NCBI GenBank assembly: GCA_029865385.1
Contig: JAOUGX010000019.1
Span: forward strand, 1 to 46,591
Reading direction: 5' to 3'
Length of the DNA stretch: 46,591 nt
From: Gammaproteobacteria bacterium
Lineage (GTDB): Bacteria; Pseudomonadota; Gammaproteobacteria; Steroidobacterales; Woeseiaceae
The position numbers and the translations under genes were made by a program. The notes beneath the pieces are model-generated. The model did no database searches. It worked only from the letters and a program-made list of their open reading frames with translations, and was not told the DNA's origin. Shown here piece by piece: positions 24,501-32,922 of the stretch; position 1 is the first letter of the stretch; every line of letters starts with the position of its first letter.

Positions 24501-25002
24501 GCGTTCGTTCCGCGGCACGCTGAGCCTCTTCCTCCTTTGCCTCGCCGTGACATCGGCGACGGCACATCGGGCGAAATCGGGCCTGACCACGATCGAATTC
24601 AACGCCACCAGCGGTCTTCTCGAAATCGTTCACAGCCTGCACTGGCATGACGCCGAACTGGGTCTCGCGGAAGTCACGGGGGATCCGCAATTGTCCCTGG
24701 TTGCGCTCGAAGCCAGGGCGCGCCTCGCCCTGTATGTCGAAGAACGGTTTGCGCTTGCCGACGGAAAATCCGGCGAAAAACTGCCGCTCGTCCTGGTTGG
24801 CGCTGAATTGTCGGGCGACTATGTACTGATCTACCAGGAACTCGATTCAGCCTTGCCGGCCCTGCTGGCTGTTCGTCACGACGTACTGCGCGACGTCATC
24901 CCCGAGCAGGTGAACCAACTCAACCTGCTGCTCGGCGACGCTGTGCAGACGCTGACCTTTTCCGGCGATGATGGCTGGAAGACGATAGTCGTACGGCAAT
25001 AG
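24490..25002 (+). CDS. DUF6702-family secreted protein
   Basis: A 170-residue exported protein. The signal (GTLSLFLLCLAVTSATA) ends before HRAKSGLTTIEFN, which begins the DUF6702 fold. The conserved segment EIVHSLHWHDAELGLAEV follows; members of this family often sit next to M1 peptidases. Start GTG at 24490 lies within the peptidase 3' end. No catalytic motif is evident, so it could assist the peptidase in the periplasm; this is inference from the gene pair. Confidence 0.8.
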   Translation: MSSKRSFRGTLSLFLLCLAVTSATAHRAKSGLTTIEFNATSGLLEIVHSLHWHDAELGLAEVTGDPQLSLVALEARARLALYVEERFALADGKSGEKLPLVLVGAELSGDYVLIYQELDSALPALLAVRHDVLRDVIPEQVNQLNLLLGDAVQTLTFSGDDGWKTIVVRQ

Positions 25003-25011
25003 CCCGAAAAT

Positions 25012-25028
25012 GGGGCCGGATACATTTT
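25012..25028 (+). repeat. Direct copy of the hairpin arm GGGGCCGGATACATTTT
   Basis: The same 17 bases recur at 25041-25057 as the left arm of the hairpin. The two direct copies plus one inverted copy make a repeat cluster. Confidence 0.7.
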
Positions 25029-25036
25029 TCCTTCGA

Positions 25037-25084
25037 AAAAGGGGCCGGATACATTTTAAAGAAAAATGTATCCGGCCCCTTTTT
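25037..25084 (+). terminator. Strong intrinsic terminator after the M1 peptidase operon
   Basis: Perfect 21-base arms (25037-25057 and 25064-25084) around a six-base loop, GC-rich in the middle (GGGGCCGG) and ending in TTTTT. It begins 34 bases after the DUF6702 stop. The arms are A/T-flanked on both sides, so it could also work in reverse. Confidence 0.8.
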
Positions 25085-25149
25085 CGCCAGGCCCCTTGTT
25101 CGCCAATAATTCTCGCGCGGTAGTCGCCTGCAATAATCCTTGGCTGTTA

Positions 25150-25155
25150 TATAAT
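25150..25155 (+). promoter_or_regulatory. Candidate -10 box of the cytochrome c5 gene
   Basis: A perfect TATAAT 65 bases before the chosen start. No matching -35 is seen at normal spacing, so confidence is limited. A half copy of the REP-like unit (GTCGCCTGCAAT) lies just upstream at 25123-25134. Confidence 0.35.
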
Positions 25156-25219
25156 GCCGGGCCTTCCGGCCCGCACGCGGTTGCCGAAACAATCAGAACA
25201 GATCCTCCGGAGAACGACT

Positions 25220-25732
25220 TTGAAGCGGGACCAGAAATTTTTCGACATGTACTCACTGGTAATCGGTGTACTGGCAATCTTCGCGCTGGCGATCCTCGTG
25301 CTGGCCATGAAAATGACGGACGTCACCCAGGACGTCTTCACCAGCACCACCGACGAATACAAAGCAGAGGTCGCCAAGCGTCTCAAGCCCTTTGGCGAGG
25401 TCTATCTGCCCGGCGAAGAAGCTCATGCGGGTGAACCGGTAGTCACGGCCGCCGAGCCGGCTGCGCCAGTAACGACCGCGCTGACCGGACCGCAGGTTTA
25501 CAACGAAGCCTGCATTGCCTGCCATGGCAGTGGCATCGCCGGTGCACCAAAGGTCGGTGATGCGGCAGCCTGGACAGGCCGTGTTGCGCAGGGCAATCCC
25601 ACGCTGTACGAGCACGCCATCAACGGCTACCAGGGTTCCGCCGGTTACATGCCGGCCAAGGGTGCCCGTATGGACCTGTCGGACCAGGAAGTTCGAGACG
25701 CCGTCGATTACATGGTGTCGCAGTCAAAGTAA
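25220..25732 (+). CDS. Membrane-anchored cytochrome c5
   Basis: A monohaem electron carrier of 170 residues anchored by one N-terminal helix (YSLVIGVLAIFALAILVLAM) with the haem domain in the periplasm. The haem site is Cys98-Ile-Ala-Cys101-His102 (CIACHGSG), and the distal ligand is Met144 in GYMPAKG, the c5 signature. A Pro/Ala/Glu-rich linker separates anchor and haem domain. The TTG at 25220 (MKRDQKFFDMYSLVIG) is chosen because it matches the usual family N-terminus and has GGAG nearby. The 3' end overlaps the convergent comM gene by nine bases. Confidence 0.87.
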   Translation: MKRDQKFFDMYSLVIGVLAIFALAILVLAMKMTDVTQDVFTSTTDEYKAEVAKRLKPFGEVYLPGEEAHAGEPVVTAAEPAAPVTTALTGPQVYNEACIACHGSGIAGAPKVGDAAAWTGRVAQGNPTLYEHAINGYQGSAGYMPAKGARMDLSDQEVRDAVDYMVSQSK

Positions 25733-27217
25733 CTGCCTGAGCGCCAGCGCCTCGGCCATGTGAGGCGCTGCTACCCGCTTTTCTCCTGCAAGGTCGGCAA
25801 TAGTCCGGGCGACACGCCTGACGCGATGATGCGCCCGCGCCGACAGCGCGAATCTGTCGACTGCGCGCTCCAGAAGCTCCCAGCATTCCGCTGTCGCATC
25901 ACACACCGCCTCGAGTTCCCTGGATGAGATTCGCGCATTGCTTGCCCCGGCTCGCGCGAGCTGCAGTTCCCTTGCGCACCGAACTCGCTCTGCCACCACA
26001 GCGCTCGACTCGGCCAGCGGTGCGTCCGGGCGCAGGCAGTCCTTCGGCGGTCGCGGCACGGTCACCAGGATATCGACGCGATCGAGAAGCGGCCCGGATA
26101 TCTTGCCGCGGTAGTTCGCCACCCGGTCCGCGCTGCAACGGCAATCGCCGGCAACGTCACCGAGGTATCCGCAGGGGCAGGGATTCATCGCGGCAACAAG
26201 CTGAAAGCGTGCGGGGAATTCGGCCTGCCGGCCGACGCGCGAGATCGTAAGACTGCCGGTTTCCATCGGCTCCCGCAGCACTTCCAGAACGTGTCGGCTG
26301 AACTCCGGCAATTCGTCCAGGAACAGCACACCGTTGTGCGCACGGGAAGCCTCGCCGGGACGCGGATCCGAGCCTCCCCCGACCAGGGCCGCCGCCGATG
26401 CCGTGTGATGCGGTGCGCGAAACGGTCGCTGGCGCCATAGAGACAAGTCGAGTTCGCGACCGAGAATCGAATCGATCGAGGCGGTTTCCAGCGCCTCTGC
26501 CTCGCTCATCGGCGGCAGGATGCCGGGCAGCCGGCGCGCCAGCATGCTCTTGCCGGTTCCCGGCGGTCCGATCATGAGAATGTTGTGCTCGCCGGCCGCG
26601 GCGACTTCCATGGCGCGTCGCGCCAGCGGCTGTCCGCGAACCTCGCACATGTCGGGGGCACTTGCCGGCAACACAGGCGGGGGCGAATGGCGCAGGGTGT
26701 CGGCGCGCTGCGTTCCTGCGAGATGGGCGCTTACCTGCAACAGGCTGTCGGCGAGAAATACTTCGGCCGAAGACAGACTGGCCTCGACGCCGTTGGCCCT
26801 GGGAACCACGACGGCATGACCGGCGGATGCCGCGTGCAGCGAAGCCGGAAGCGTGCCGCTTACCGGGCGGATTTCGCCGTTCAGTGCAAGTTCGCCATAG
26901 AACTCCGTCGAATCCAGAGCCTGCAGCGGTACCAGTCGACTCGCGCCGAGAATCCCCAGCGCGATCGGCAAGTCGAATCGCCCGCCGGTTTTTCGCAGAT
27001 CGGCCGGGCCGAGGTTGACGGTGATCCGCCCTTGCGGAAACTGAAATCCGGAACTGATGATCGCGCCGCGCACGCGGTCCTTGCTTTCCCGCACTGCCGT
27101 TTCGGGCAGACCGACTATGGAAAACGTGGGCAGGCCGCCGGAGAGAAACACCTCGATCGTTACCGGCGGCGCCTGAACGCCAAGCTGCGTTCGGCTCATC
27201 AGGATGGCGACGTTCAT
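25724..27217 (-). CDS. comM: YifB/ComM-type AAA+ ATPase
   Basis: A 497-residue magnesium-chelatase-like AAA+ protein. In transformable bacteria ComM is a hexameric helicase that promotes branch migration of incoming DNA. The N-terminal ChlI-like domain (GVQAPPVTIEVFLSGGLPTF, IVGLPETAVRESKDRVR) precedes Walker A at 217-224 (GPPGTGKS), the sensor region GVLFLDELPEF, and a C-terminal domain with FALSARAHHRVRRVARTIAD. The ATG at 27217 (MNVAILMSRTQLG) gives the normal N-terminus. It lies 91 bases behind ubiK on the same strand. Confidence 0.92.
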   Translation of the reverse strand: MNVAILMSRTQLGVQAPPVTIEVFLSGGLPTFSIVGLPETAVRESKDRVRGAIISSGFQFPQGRITVNLGPADLRKTGGRFDLPIALGILGASRLVPLQALDSTEFYGELALNGEIRPVSGTLPASLHAASAGHAVVVPRANGVEASLSSAEVFLADSLLQVSAHLAGTQRADTLRHSPPPVLPASAPDMCEVRGQPLARRAMEVAAAGEHNILMIGPPGTGKSMLARRLPGILPPMSEAEALETASIDSILGRELDLSLWRQRPFRAPHHTASAAALVGGGSDPRPGEASRAHNGVLFLDELPEFSRHVLEVLREPMETGSLTISRVGRQAEFPARFQLVAAMNPCPCGYLGDVAGDCRCSADRVANYRGKISGPLLDRVDILVTVPRPPKDCLRPDAPLAESSAVVAERVRCARELQLARAGASNARISSRELEAVCDATAECWELLERAVDRFALSARAHHRVRRVARTIADLAGEKRVAAPHMAEALALRQLL

Positions 27218-27308
27218 CGGATGGCCGTGGTTACGGGGCCGCGCCTGGATTTTGCATTCCCTTGCATCGCCACTCCCTGGCAATGATTCTGAAATCCGCT
27301 AGAGCCGC

Positions 27309-27656
27309 TCAGCCGGAGCCGGATTTCTTCTTGCTGCTCTTCTTGCTGCTCTTCTTGCCGGTCCTCTTGCTGCGCTTTTTGGTCGCTGTCTTGTCGCGCT
27401 TTTGCACCGCCGATGTCGAAGCACGCCGTTCTATCGACTCCAGGCGTTGTTGCAATGCCTCCAGCTTTTCGCGGGTACGTGAGAGAACGGCTTCCTGAAC
27501 TTCGAATTCTTCGCGGGTTACGAGGTCCAGCCTGCCGAGTCCCGAGCGAAGCACGGCACGAAAGTTCTTTTCCAGGTCGTCGCGCACTGAACGCAATCCT
27601 TGAGGCACTGCTTCGGCGAGCTTTCTGGCAATTCTGTCGATCGATTCATCACTCAT
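27309..27656 (-). CDS. ubiK: UbiK, ubiquinone biosynthesis accessory factor
   Basis: A small coiled-coil protein (115 residues) that binds UbiJ and is needed for efficient aerobic ubiquinone synthesis. The body (1-85) is the BMFP domain: IDRIARKLAEAVPQGLRSVR, KNFRAVLRSGLGRLDLVTRE, then EAVLSRTREKLEALQQRLESIE. The tail from about 90 is a low-complexity Lys/Ser stretch (KKSSKKSSKKKSG), longer than in E. coli UbiK and probably DNA-, RNA- or membrane-binding. Its partner genes ubiJ and ubiB lie 16 kb away. Probably co-transcribed with comM. Confidence 0.88.
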   Translation of the reverse strand: MSDESIDRIARKLAEAVPQGLRSVRDDLEKNFRAVLRSGLGRLDLVTREEFEVQEAVLSRTREKLEALQQRLESIERRASTSAVQKRDKTATKKRSKRTGKKSSKKSSKKKSGSG

Positions 27657-27764
27657 ATGCGGTTGATACCTGACGTCAGCTGAAAACGCCAGTGGCGAAT
27701 CGGCTCGCCGGACAGACTTTTGCGGGCAGGACCCAGATCAGGGCAGACGGCGATCGAGACGCAC

Positions 27765-27779
27765 TGGCGTGGTGCATGC
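27765..27779 (+). promoter_or_regulatory. Candidate sigma-54 promoter for the porin-glnK-amtB cluster
   Basis: TGGCGTGGTGCATGC fits the TGGCACG-N4-TTGC consensus, with GG at 27766-27767 and GC at 27778-27779, the required 12-base step. It is about 120 bases before the porin start. Sigma-54/NtrC control is the known rule for glnK-amtB. No clear NtrC site was found upstream. Confidence 0.6.
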
Positions 27780-27898
27780 AGCATTTCTGAATATCGTTAT
27801 GCCATTGTTTTTATTAATACTTTCACTGCTGGCACGGATACTGCAATGAATGCTTGTACGCCTGATCTGCCGGGGAACGGTCGGGAAGAGGAATTGAC

Positions 27899-28525
27899 GT
27901 GATCAACACTCAAAGGAAAACCGCGCTGGCACTGATTCTGTCCACACTAACGGCATCGACCACGGCAGCGGCCGACTGGTCGGCCAACATCGGCTGGGCC
28001 AGCGACTACTACTACCGCGGTCTGTTCCAGGCGACCTCCAGCGCGTCCGGTGGACTCGACTATCAGAAGAACGGTTTCTACGCCGGCAGCTGGGCCGCCG
28101 ACGTCGCGGACGGTCTCGAAATCGACGGCTACTTTGGCTACGCAAAGGAATTTGGCGGTGTCGACGTAGGCATAGGGTTCACCGGCTACTACTACAGCGG
28201 CGATTTCGATGACACCTATGAAGAGATCAACCTGAATTCCGGCTACGGCATCGCGTCTCTCGATGTCGCACTCGGCCAGTACAAGAACTTTGACGGCGAG
28301 ACGCAGGACTATGCCTGGTACGCGCTGACGCTCGAGAAAAACGGGTTCTACGGCCGCATTGCAAGTTTCGATCGCGACTTCAACGGCGAATACCTGGAAC
28401 TGGGCTATGACTTTTCTCTCTCCGAAATCGACCTCGGCTTCAAGGCGATTCTGACCAATGAAGATCTCACCGGCACCGCGGAGGAGTCACTGGTGTTCAC
28501 GATTGGCAAGAGTTTCGATTTCTGA
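27899..28525 (+). CDS. TorF-family outer-membrane porin-like protein
   Basis: A 208-residue beta-barrel protein of the TIGR02001/TorF group with a Sec signal (TALALILSTLTASTTAAA). Alternating aromatic strands (GWASDYYYRGLFQA, GGLDYQKNGFYAGSWAADV, YAWYALTLEKNGFYGRI) and the terminal FTIGKSFDF with a C-terminal Phe are typical for outer-membrane insertion. GTG start with AAGAGGAA upstream. The TorF family is often next to glnK-amtB, which suggests outer-membrane passage of a nitrogen compound. A terminator follows before glnK. Confidence 0.85.
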   Translation: MINTQRKTALALILSTLTASTTAAADWSANIGWASDYYYRGLFQATSSASGGLDYQKNGFYAGSWAADVADGLEIDGYFGYAKEFGGVDVGIGFTGYYYSGDFDDTYEEINLNSGYGIASLDVALGQYKNFDGETQDYAWYALTLEKNGFYGRIASFDRDFNGEYLELGYDFSLSEIDLGFKAILTNEDLTGTAEESLVFTIGKSFDF

Positions 28526-28534
28526 ACGGATACG

Positions 28535-28565
28535 GCGCAAGTCGGAAACGACTTGTGCTTTTTTT
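28535..28565 (+). terminator. Intrinsic terminator between the porin gene and glnK
   Basis: A 10-base stem (GCGCAAGTCG/CGACTTGTGC, one G-U pair) with a GAAA tetraloop followed by seven T. It ends 25 bases before glnK, with no obvious promoter in between. Readthrough would set glnK-amtB below the porin. Confidence 0.82.
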
Positions 28566-28578
28566 AAAGGCGCGATGA

Positions 28579-28929
<351 letters not shown>

Positions 28930-28965
28930 TCCGACAATGGCAACCCAGGTAACAAGGAGAAATTC

Positions 28966-30249
28966 GTGAACGATGTGACAAACCTTGCGGGGCAGATTAC
29001 GGAGCTGAGCTACGCCCTCGATACATTCTATTTTCTGGTGATGGGCGCGCTGGTCATGTGGATGGCGGCCGGATTCACCATGCTGGAGGCTGGTCTCGTG
29101 CGGGCCAAGAACACCGCGGAAATCCTTACGAAGAACGTGGGCCTTTATGCGATCGCCTGCATCATGTACATGCTGTGCGGATACTCGATCATGTACCCAG
29201 GCGCCTACGAGGGCGGGCTGTTTCAGAGCCTTGCAACCTTCGGCAGCGGGCTGCTTGGCGCCGCAGACAACAGTGCTGCCGATGTAATCGGAAGCGGCGG
29301 GGAGACCTACTACTCCAATCTGTCGGATTTCTTTTTCCAGGTCGTTTTCGTTGCGACCGCAATGTCGATTGTTTCCGGCGCGGTTGCGGAACGCATGAAA
29401 CTCTGGTCCTTCTTCGCGTTTGCGGTGGTGTTGACGGGATTCATCTATCCCGTACAGGGTTTCTGGAAATGGGGCGGAGGATGGCTTGAGGAATTCGGTT
29501 TCCTGGACTTCGCCGGATCGGGCGTGGTGCACCTGTGCGGCGCGGCCGCGGCGCTCGCCGGTGTCCTGCTGCTCGGCGCGCGCAAGGGCAAGTACGGCGG
29601 CAAAGGCCAGATTTTCGCCATCCCGGGCTGCAACCTGCCACTCGCAACCCTGGGCACGCTGATCCTGTGGCTCGGCTGGTTCGGCTTCAACGGCGGATCG
29701 GAGTTGAAACTCAGCAACGTCAGCGAAGCCAACTCAGTGGCGCTGGTTTTCGTCAACACGAACATGGCCGCCGCCGGCGGGCTGGTATTCGCGCTGATCC
29801 TGGCACGGCTGTGGTTCGGCAAGGCCGACCTGACGATGGCATTGAACGGGGCGCTGGCCGGCCTCGTTGCGATCACCGCCGAACCGCTGACGCCGACGCC
29901 GTTGCTCGCCACGCTCATCGGCGCCATTGGCGGCTTGCTGGTGGTTGGATCCATTGTCGCGCTCGACAAAGTGCGCATCGATGATCCGGTCGGTGCCGTA
30001 TCCGTACACGGCGTGGTCGGCATCTGGGGGCTGCTCGCGGTCCCACTGTCCAATGCCGACGCGACATTCTTCAAACAGCTTGTCGGTCTTGTCTCGATAT
30101 TCTTCTGGGTGTTCCTCACCAGCCTGCTCGTGTGGTTCCTGATCAAGGTCACGGCCGGTATCCGCGTTGACGAACAGCACGAATACGAGGGTGTGGATCT
30201 CAGCGAATGCGGTCTGGAGGCCTACCCTGAATTCACGACCGCCGAATAA
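28966..30249 (+). CDS. amtB: Ammonium transporter AmtB
   Basis: An inner-membrane trimeric ammonium channel, 427 residues, about 11 membrane helices. The two pore histidines are present: His189 (SGVVHLCGAAAAL) and His348 (VSVHGVVGIWG). Family signatures FTMLEAGLVRAKN and FNGGSELKLSN are clear. No cleavable signal is seen; the first helix (FYFLVMGALVMWMAAGF) lies near the N-terminus, as in the group of shorter Amt proteins. GTG start with AAGGAG upstream. The C-terminal cytoplasmic tail is the GlnK contact in the family. Confidence 0.95.
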   Translation: MNDVTNLAGQITELSYALDTFYFLVMGALVMWMAAGFTMLEAGLVRAKNTAEILTKNVGLYAIACIMYMLCGYSIMYPGAYEGGLFQSLATFGSGLLGAADNSAADVIGSGGETYYSNLSDFFFQVVFVATAMSIVSGAVAERMKLWSFFAFAVVLTGFIYPVQGFWKWGGGWLEEFGFLDFAGSGVVHLCGAAAALAGVLLLGARKGKYGGKGQIFAIPGCNLPLATLGTLILWLGWFGFNGGSELKLSNVSEANSVALVFVNTNMAAAGGLVFALILARLWFGKADLTMALNGALAGLVAITAEPLTPTPLLATLIGAIGGLLVVGSIVALDKVRIDDPVGAVSVHGVVGIWGLLAVPLSNADATFFKQLVGLVSIFFWVFLTSLLVWFLIKVTAGIRVDEQHEYEGVDLSECGLEAYPEFTTAE

Positions 30250-30273
30250 TGGGTAATTTGTGCCCATATTCGG
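30242..30273 (+). terminator. Hairpin overlapping the amtB stop codon
   Basis: CCGAATAATGGG pairs with CCCATATTCGG (one bulged base) around a nine-base loop and includes the TAA. There is no T-run after it, so it may be a weak terminator or an RNA-stability element. Confidence 0.4.
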
Positions 30274-30343
30274 AATGATTTCTGCCTCCGGGACTCATTA
30301 GACTGATTCCGCCACCCCCCCGGCAGCGAGGCAGAGCCCGCGA

Positions 30344-30365
30344 ACCCGGCCGTTGCTGGCCGGGT
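30344..30365. repeat. Hairpin ACCCGGCC / GGCCGGGT
   Basis: Perfect eight-base arms with a six-base loop in the gene-free 287 bases between amtB and the DUF4124 gene. It is not followed by a T-run; nothing else is recognised in this gap. Confidence 0.4.
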
Positions 30366-30536
30366 CCGCACTTTCCGAGACCTGCATCACGGTTTTTTCT
30401 GTGCATGAAATCACGCCATGAAGGGCCGCTGCATGCTGTAATGCCTGCATCATCTGCGCCGGATCGAGGGTGTCAGGATTGACGATTCACGCTGCAAGGG
30501 ATTTGCAGCACCATCGGTCCCGGAAGGATCCAGATT

Positions 30537-31016
30537 ATGCGACTCAATGCCCTATCTGTTGTAAGCAAGTTGACTATTGCCCTGTTGCTGTTGGCATCCG
30601 CCCTCGGCGGTGCAGCGTTCGCCGGCGAAATTTACAAATGGACTGACGCCGACGGCAACGTCCAGTACGGCGATCGCCCCAGCGCTTCAGACGATGCCGA
30701 GCGCCTGCAGATTGCATCGCGCCCGACCGACCCGAACCGCATACAGGCTCAGACCGTTGCGTTGCAGGAACAGCAGGCTGCGGCGCGTGACGCAAAGAGC
30801 AAGGAACCCGAAGGCCCGACGCCAGAAGAACTCCGCGCCGAGGCCAACGAGCGTGCAAGCAAATGCAGCATGTATCGTGAGCGCCTTGAGCGCTTCATAC
30901 AGTCCCGACTCCTCTATCGTGAAGACGCCAAGGGTGAGCGAGTCTATCTCGACGAAGCCGAAACGCTCGCTGCAAGAGAGAAAGTGCAGCAGCAGGTCGA
31001 GGAATTCTGCAACTAG
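30537..31016 (+). CDS. DUF4124-domain secreted protein
   Basis: A 159-residue exported protein. After the signal (LTIALLLLASALGGAAFA) comes the DUF4124 motif GEIYKWTDADGNVQYGDRP. A charged helical C-terminus with two cysteines (ASKCSMYRERLERF and VEEFCN) follows. GGAAGGA precedes the ATG. DUF4124 proteins are common in Gammaproteobacteria and have no settled function. Transcribed in the same direction as algZ, 98 bases downstream. Confidence 0.85.
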   Translation: MRLNALSVVSKLTIALLLLASALGGAAFAGEIYKWTDADGNVQYGDRPSASDDAERLQIASRPTDPNRIQAQTVALQEQQAAARDAKSKEPEGPTPEELRAEANERASKCSMYRERLERFIQSRLLYREDAKGERVYLDEAETLAAREKVQQQVEEFCN

Positions 31017-31114
31017 CAATTCTGGGACAGTGACCCCGAACTCACGTCCCTGAATTCTCTCGTCCCCAAACGCACTCAGCTACAATGCCGGCTTGATTCG
31101 TTCGGAGCCCGACA

Positions 31115-32179
31115 TTGGCTGCAGCTAAGCAAACCGGCAACAATGAGTCGCAGGCCTACCTGCCGGATTTCTGTGCCGCCGGCGCCATACTGATTATCGT
31201 TGTGGTGGCTACCCTGGTAGCCATCATGCTGACGCTCGCCGCGCGCCCTTTACCCGGAACCTTCATGAGCGAACTTGGCCAGATGGCCATGTTCGTCGTC
31301 TGGATAGCTCTGCTCGGAACCGGCCTGTTATGCAAGGCGCGTTCGCGCTTAGAGCGATTCGGCAAGACACAGGCTTTTATCATCAGCTTTCTGCTGCTGG
31401 TCGGGCTTTGTGCCGTGCTAGCCGAAAGCACGTGGCAGCTAACGCGAAAATTCAATGAAGTCGCGATAATCAACGACAGCCATGCAGGGTTTGTGCTGCG
31501 TACCATAACGATCAGTTCGATTGTCATCGCACTTGGAATGCGATACCTCTATATATCGAGCGAATGGCGTCGCAGCATCGTGCTGGAAGCGCAATCACGG
31601 ATCAGTGCATTGCAGGCGATGATCCGGCCGCATTTCCTGTTCAACAGTCTCAATACGATCGCGTCGCTGGCCCGCTCCGACCCGTCCCGCGCAGAGGAAG
31701 CGGTTGAAGACCTCGCGGACCTGATGCGCGCAAACCTCGGTACACCGAAGAATCGGGTCACGCTCAAGGAAGAACTCGAAGTCGCTGCAATTTATCAGCG
31801 CATCGAGAAACTTCGCCTCGGTGATCGACTGAAGGTCAAATGGAACGTCGCCGAACTTCCCATGCGAGCATTGATACCGAGCCTGACAATCCAGCCCCTG
31901 CTCGAGAACGCCATCTACCATGGCATCGAATTGCTGCCCGATGGCGGCGAGGTCGTCGTAACCGGCTCGCGAATCGACGGCGACCTCGAGATAGTTATCT
32001 CCAACCCGGTTGCGTCGGCAAGCATCAATCGCCGCAAGGACGGTAACCAGATGGCATTGTCGAACATCCGGCAACGCTTCGATCTCGCTTATGGGAATCG
32101 TGCGGCGGTTGAAGTCGTCGAGTCGAAAGATCGTTACAGCGTGCGCTTGCGGTTTCCGCGCGATGACGGTGCCGCATGA
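31115..32179 (+). CDS. algZ: AlgZ/LytS-type sensor histidine kinase
   Basis: A membrane sensor kinase of 354 residues in the His_kinase (LytS/AlgZ) family. Four hydrophobic segments fill about 20-155 (AGAILIIVVVATLVAIMLTL, MAMFVVWIALLGTGLLC, AFIISFLLLVGLCAVLA, FVLRTITISSIVIALG). The phospho-acceptor is His173 in IRPHFLFNSLNT. The ATPase part has SLTIQPLLENAIYHGIE and the NIRQRFDLAYG end. TTG start with GGAG nine bases before it. It overlaps the response-regulator gene by ATGA; the pair sits before hem genes as in Pseudomonas. Confidence 0.88.
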   Translation: MAAAKQTGNNESQAYLPDFCAAGAILIIVVVATLVAIMLTLAARPLPGTFMSELGQMAMFVVWIALLGTGLLCKARSRLERFGKTQAFIISFLLLVGLCAVLAESTWQLTRKFNEVAIINDSHAGFVLRTITISSIVIALGMRYLYISSEWRRSIVLEAQSRISALQAMIRPHFLFNSLNTIASLARSDPSRAEEAVEDLADLMRANLGTPKNRVTLKEELEVAAIYQRIEKLRLGDRLKVKWNVAELPMRALIPSLTIQPLLENAIYHGIELLPDGGEVVVTGSRIDGDLEIVISNPVASASINRRKDGNQMALSNIRQRFDLAYGNRAAVEVVESKDRYSVRLRFPRDDGAA

Positions 32180-32922
32180 ACATCCTGATAGTCGATGACG
32201 AAACACCGGCTCGCGACCGCCTGCGGCAACTCATCGACGATTCCGGTCAACATACGGTGATCGGCGAGGCCGCCAACGGAGAGCAGGCACTGCAACTCGC
32301 CGGTCAACTCAAGCCCGACGTCGTACTGCTCGATATTCGCATGCCGGGTCTCGACGGAATCGAAACGGCATATCACTTCAATGCATTCAACGAGCCACCC
32401 GCAGTTGTATTCACGACCGCCTACGACGAGTACGCCATCCAGGCATTTGAAGCCAACGCAATCGGCTACATCCTGAAACCGGTTCGGCGAGAACGCCTGG
32501 ACAGGGCGCTGGCCCAGGCGGCGCGGCTGAGTCGCGAAAAACTTGGTGAACTCGCCATGCATGAAGGTGTTGGCGAACCGCGCGGACACATCTGTGCGCG
32601 TCGCCAGGGCGAACTGAAACTGATCGCAATTGCGGATATCCTGTGTTTCTTCGCAGACCAGAAGTATGTCACCGTAGTGCACAACGACGGTGAAGACCTC
32701 ATCGATGACACACTCAAGACTTTAGAGACAGAATTTGCTACGCAGTTCGTCCGAATCCACCGTGCTGCGCTGGTTGCACTCAACAGGATCGAGGCTCTCG
32801 CAAAGAACGACGACGGCCAGCTCGAAGTCAGATTGCGCGGCAGCGACGCCGGGAGTCGCCACCCGCTGCAGGTCAGCCGACGACACGTGGCCGACCTGCG
32901 CCGCCGGCTGAAGGGGAAATAG
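32176..32922 (+). CDS. algR: AlgR-type LytTR response regulator
   Basis: DNA-binding partner of the kinase encoded just before it. The receiver domain (1-120) has the acidic pocket DDE, phospho-acceptor Asp53 (VVLLDIRMPGLDG), FTTAYDEYA and the Lys of GYILKPV. The LytTR DNA-binding domain (about 140-245) has ILCFFADQKYVTVV and FVRIHRAALVAL. Its target genes cannot be seen here. The last base of its stop region overlaps the hemC GTG, so regulator and haem genes share a transcript. Confidence 0.9.
   Translation: MNILIVDDETPARDRLRQLIDDSGQHTVIGEAANGEQALQLAGQLKPDVVLLDIRMPGLDGIETAYHFNAFNEPPAVVFTTAYDEYAIQAFEANAIGYILKPVRRERLDRALAQAARLSREKLGELAMHEGVGEPRGHICARRQGELKLIAIADILCFFADQKYVTVVHNDGEDLIDDTLKTLETEFATQFVRIHRAALVALNRIEALAKNDDGQLEVRLRGSDAGSRHPLQVSRRHVADLRRRLKGK

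Noticed and set aside
31081-31086. TACAAT as a -10 box before algZ
   Set aside because: No supporting -35 at normal spacing; such hexamers are frequent by chance.
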